Assembly (NCBI GenBank): GCA_013202515.1
Contig: JABMRN010000288.1
Coordinates: 1 to 7,162 of the forward strand
Reading direction: 5' to 3'
Source: Candidatus Omnitrophota bacterium
GTDB taxonomy: Bacteria; Omnitrophota; Gorgyraeia; JABMRN01
Length of the DNA: 7,162 bases
Positions 5,843-7,162 of the stretch are shown here, one piece after another. The translations under genes and the position numbers were made by a program. Numbering within the stretch: the first letter of the stretch is position 1; every line of letters starts with the position of its first letter. The notes beneath the pieces are model-generated. The model worked only from the letters and a program-made list of their open reading frames with translations, ran no database searches and was not told where the DNA came from.

Positions 5843-6696
5843 GACGAATACATGTCGATAGAAGCATACTGAAAAGAATGTATGTAGATAAAAGATATAA
5901 TCAATATGAAATAGGTGAAAGATTTGGTTGTTCACAATGGGTTATTAGTAATCGTTTAAGGCACTTTGGTATTAAGACAAGACCAAAAACGTACAATTTT
6001 GTAAACAGAAAATATAGCTATAATAGAGATTTTCTCAAAAATATAACACCGGATATTTCATGGGTTTTAGGATTGTTGGTTAGCGATGGTTTTGTAAGAA
6101 AAAATAACCTTTCTGCTTATTTTGGATTGAAATTAAAGCGAGAAGATGAAGATGTTATTTTTAAAGTAAAAAAAATCTTAAAATATCAAGGTCCTATATA
6201 TAGAGGCATGAGTAAACTGGAGCACAAGGGATATGTTAAAGAATTTAGTTACAGTCTTCTGCATGTTAATGATGTAAATGCCGTAAAAGAGCTGGAGCAA
6301 CTAGGTATTAGAGAGAATAAAACGCACAACGAAATTTTTTTAGAGTGTATCAAAGAAACAAATAATGAAGAAATCATCAGTAGTTTTATAAGAGGTATTT
6401 ATGATGGTGATGGGAGTTTCTTATTCGATAAAAAAAGGAATTCAATGTGTTTTCAAATAGTGGGCACTTATCATTTGATGCAAGAAATTCAAAATCATTT
6501 AATGCATTATTGCCGTCTTAACAAAACTAAATTAACACAAAATATTTTGGGAACAAATCACTACGCCTTAAGATATAGAGGCAATGTGCAAACAGTTAGG
6601 ATATTAAATTGGGTTTATAAATGTAGTAATCATTTTAATAGGATGGATAGAAAATTTGATAATTTTTGTAAAATATGGAGGACTACAGACAGATGA
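5839..6696 (+). CDS. Free-standing LAGLIDADG homing endonuclease with N-terminal HTH
   Basis: This 285-residue protein is expected to be a monomeric DNA endonuclease that cleaves a long asymmetric site lacking its own gene and so spreads by repair copying. Residues about 10-48 form a helix-turn-helix (QYEIGERFGCSQWVISNRLRHFGIKTR region). The first LAGLIDADG helix is at 75-85 (WVLGLLVSDGF, acid D83). The second is at 182-194 (SFIRGIYDGDGSF, acid D191). A C-terminal LNWVYKCSNHFNRMDRKF segment (257-273) matches the late conserved region with the RK pair. Both catalytic acids remain and the frame is intact, so activity is plausible. No intein splicing motifs or intron are visible, so it is a stand-alone ORF. 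It starts in a 4-nt overlap with the cupin stop and ends in a 4-nt overlap with rmlA. G+C was about 29% in seven sampled lines, far below ugd. A domesticated DNA-binding regulator is the main alternative. Confidence 0.85.
   Translation: MRRIHVDRSILKRMYVDKRYNQYEIGERFGCSQWVISNRLRHFGIKTRPKTYNFVNRKYSYNRDFLKNITPDISWVLGLLVSDGFVRKNNLSAYFGLKLKREDEDVIFKVKKILKYQGPIYRGMSKLEHKGYVKEFSYSLLHVNDVNAVKELEQLGIRENKTHNEIFLECIKETNNEEIISSFIRGIYDGDGSFLFDKKRNSMCFQIVGTYHLMQEIQNHLMHYCRLNKTKLTQNILGTNHYALRYRGNVQTVRILNWVYKCSNHFNRMDRKFDNFCKIWRTTDR
5839..6696 (+). mobile_element. Putative homing-gene insertion bounded by ATGA motifs
   Basis: The endonuclease ORF is bounded by ATGA at 5839-5842 and ATGA at 6693-6696. Deleting one copy plus the intervening sequence (854 bases) would join the cupin stop to the rmlA start in the same ATGA overlap seen at the ugd-cupin junction. 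Base composition is AT-rich. There are no terminal inverted repeats or transposase, so spread would rely on the endonuclease. The boundaries are inferred from gene layout, and a 4-base repeat alone is weak evidence. Confidence 0.45.
6677..6682 (+). promoter_or_regulatory. Strong ribosome-binding site for rmlA inside the endonuclease gene
   Basis: GGAGGA lies ten bases before the rmlA ATG at 6693, within the last codons of the homing endonuclease. It is the strongest Shine-Dalgarno in the second half of the window. The element thus brings its own initiation signal for the downstream gene, and insertion need not silence rmlA. Confidence 0.65.
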
Positions 6697-7162
6697 AAGG
6701 TGTAATTTTAGCTGGAGGGTTAGGAAAGAGACTATATCCCTTGACAAGAGTAAACAATAAGCATTTGTTGCCAGTTTATAACAAGCCTATGATTTATTAT
6801 CCGATTCAAACACTAGTTGATGCAGGAGTGAAGGATATAATGATTGTTACAGGAGGCAATAATGCTGGTGAATTTTTAAGGCTTCTCGGCAATGGACATC
6901 AATTTGGCCTCAAACACTTAAATTACACATATCAGGAGGGTGAAGGAGGCATTGCACAGGCCTTGGGTCTTGCCAAACATTTTGCGGAAAACAACAAGCT
7001 TGTTGTAATTCTCGGAGATAACATTATTCAGAAAAGTATCGAAAGCGCTGTACGTGATTTTGAGGAGCAGTCCTATGGTGCCAAAATCATGATAAAAAAG
7101 GTTCCTGATCCCGGGCGTTTCGGCGTTGTTGAATTCCGAAATAAAAAAATAACCCGCATCCT
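6693..7162 (+). CDS. rmlA: Glucose-1-phosphate thymidylyltransferase-like nucleotidyltransferase (partial, cut by window end)
   Basis: The first 156 residues are present, and the gene runs off the right edge. The enzyme joins glucose-1-phosphate and dTTP into dTDP-glucose, the first step toward dTDP-rhamnose and other dTDP-deoxyhexoses. Visible motifs are the nucleotide-binding loop GGLGKRLYPLT (8-18), KHLLPVYNKPMIYYP (23-37), the EGEGGIAQALG segment (82-92), VVILGDNII (104-112) with the metal-binding D109, and PDPGRFGVVEF (138-148). Classical RmlA has Gln where this protein has His24 (KHLLPV); the family is still clear, but substrate preference for dTTP and glucose-1-phosphate is inferred. 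ATG 6693 overlaps the endonuclease stop (ATGA). Sampled G+C is about 39%, intermediate between the AT-rich island and ugd. Genes for RmlB and RmlD, if present, would lie beyond the window. Confidence 0.88.
   Translation, partial: MKGVILAGGLGKRLYPLTRVNNKHLLPVYNKPMIYYPIQTLVDAGVKDIMIVTGGNNAGEFLRLLGNGHQFGLKHLNYTYQEGEGGIAQALGLAKHFAENNKLVVILGDNIIQKSIESAVRDFEEQSYGAKIMIKKVPDPGRFGVVEFRNKKITRI

Noticed and set aside
5839..6696. Endonuclease ORF as part of an intein or group I/II intron
   Set aside because: Cupin and rmlA are complete at their junctions, the ORF has its own start and stop, and no splicing blocks or intron RNA features are seen around it.
1..7162. CRISPR array, tRNA or rRNA gene
   Set aside because: No regularly spaced repeats, tRNA cloverleaf with T-loop consensus, or rRNA-like blocks were found on either strand by eye.

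Overview
The window looks like a chromosomal segment of a diderm (Gram-negative-type) bacterium. The main reason is a full-length LptD, the outer-membrane LPS translocon. Base composition is moderate: hand counts of sampled lines gave about 44-45% G+C in lptD and ugd. The short intergenic gaps, ATGA stop/start overlaps and three non-ATG starts (GTG, TTG, GTG) fit a compact genome. The overall look suggests an uncultured-lineage diderm such as Omnitrophota or Elusimicrobiota, but this is a guess, because no rRNA or marker gene is present. Every gene lies on the + strand.

Unit 1 (44-3887) begins with a sigma70-type promoter (TTGAGG, 17 bp, extended -10 TGGTATACT). It carries a ROK-family sugar kinase, a short class transaldolase and LptD, separated by 4 and 21 bp. 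It therefore pairs central sugar metabolism with outer-membrane biogenesis. About 90 bases of unassigned sequence precede the kinase.

The spacer 3888-4109 contains no gene. It holds a second near-ideal promoter (TTGCCT, 17 bp, TGTTATAAT). This is followed, in the predicted leader of ugd, by a 16-bp hairpin that pairs perfectly only as + strand RNA or ssDNA, because four of its pairs are G-U. A strong Shine-Dalgarno follows and sets a GTG start for ugd.

Unit 2 (about 4028 to beyond 7162) is a nucleotide-sugar operon. It contains UDP-glucose 6-dehydrogenase (ugd), a small RmlC-like cupin, a free-standing LAGLIDADG homing endonuclease with an N-terminal helix-turn-helix, and the start of a glucose-1-phosphate thymidylyltransferase (rmlA-like, cut by the window end). 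All three junctions are 4-nt ATGA overlaps. The sugar enzymes make UDP-glucuronate and dTDP-hexose precursors, probably for a surface polysaccharide or LPS, which would be consistent with the nearby lptD.

The most interesting point is the homing endonuclease. It sits exactly between two ATGA motifs, so removing it would recreate an ATGA overlap between the cupin gene and rmlA. It also ends with a strong ribosome-binding site for rmlA. The cupin and endonuclease genes together form an AT-rich island (about 29-31% G+C in sampled lines) between ugd (about 45%) and rmlA (about 39%).
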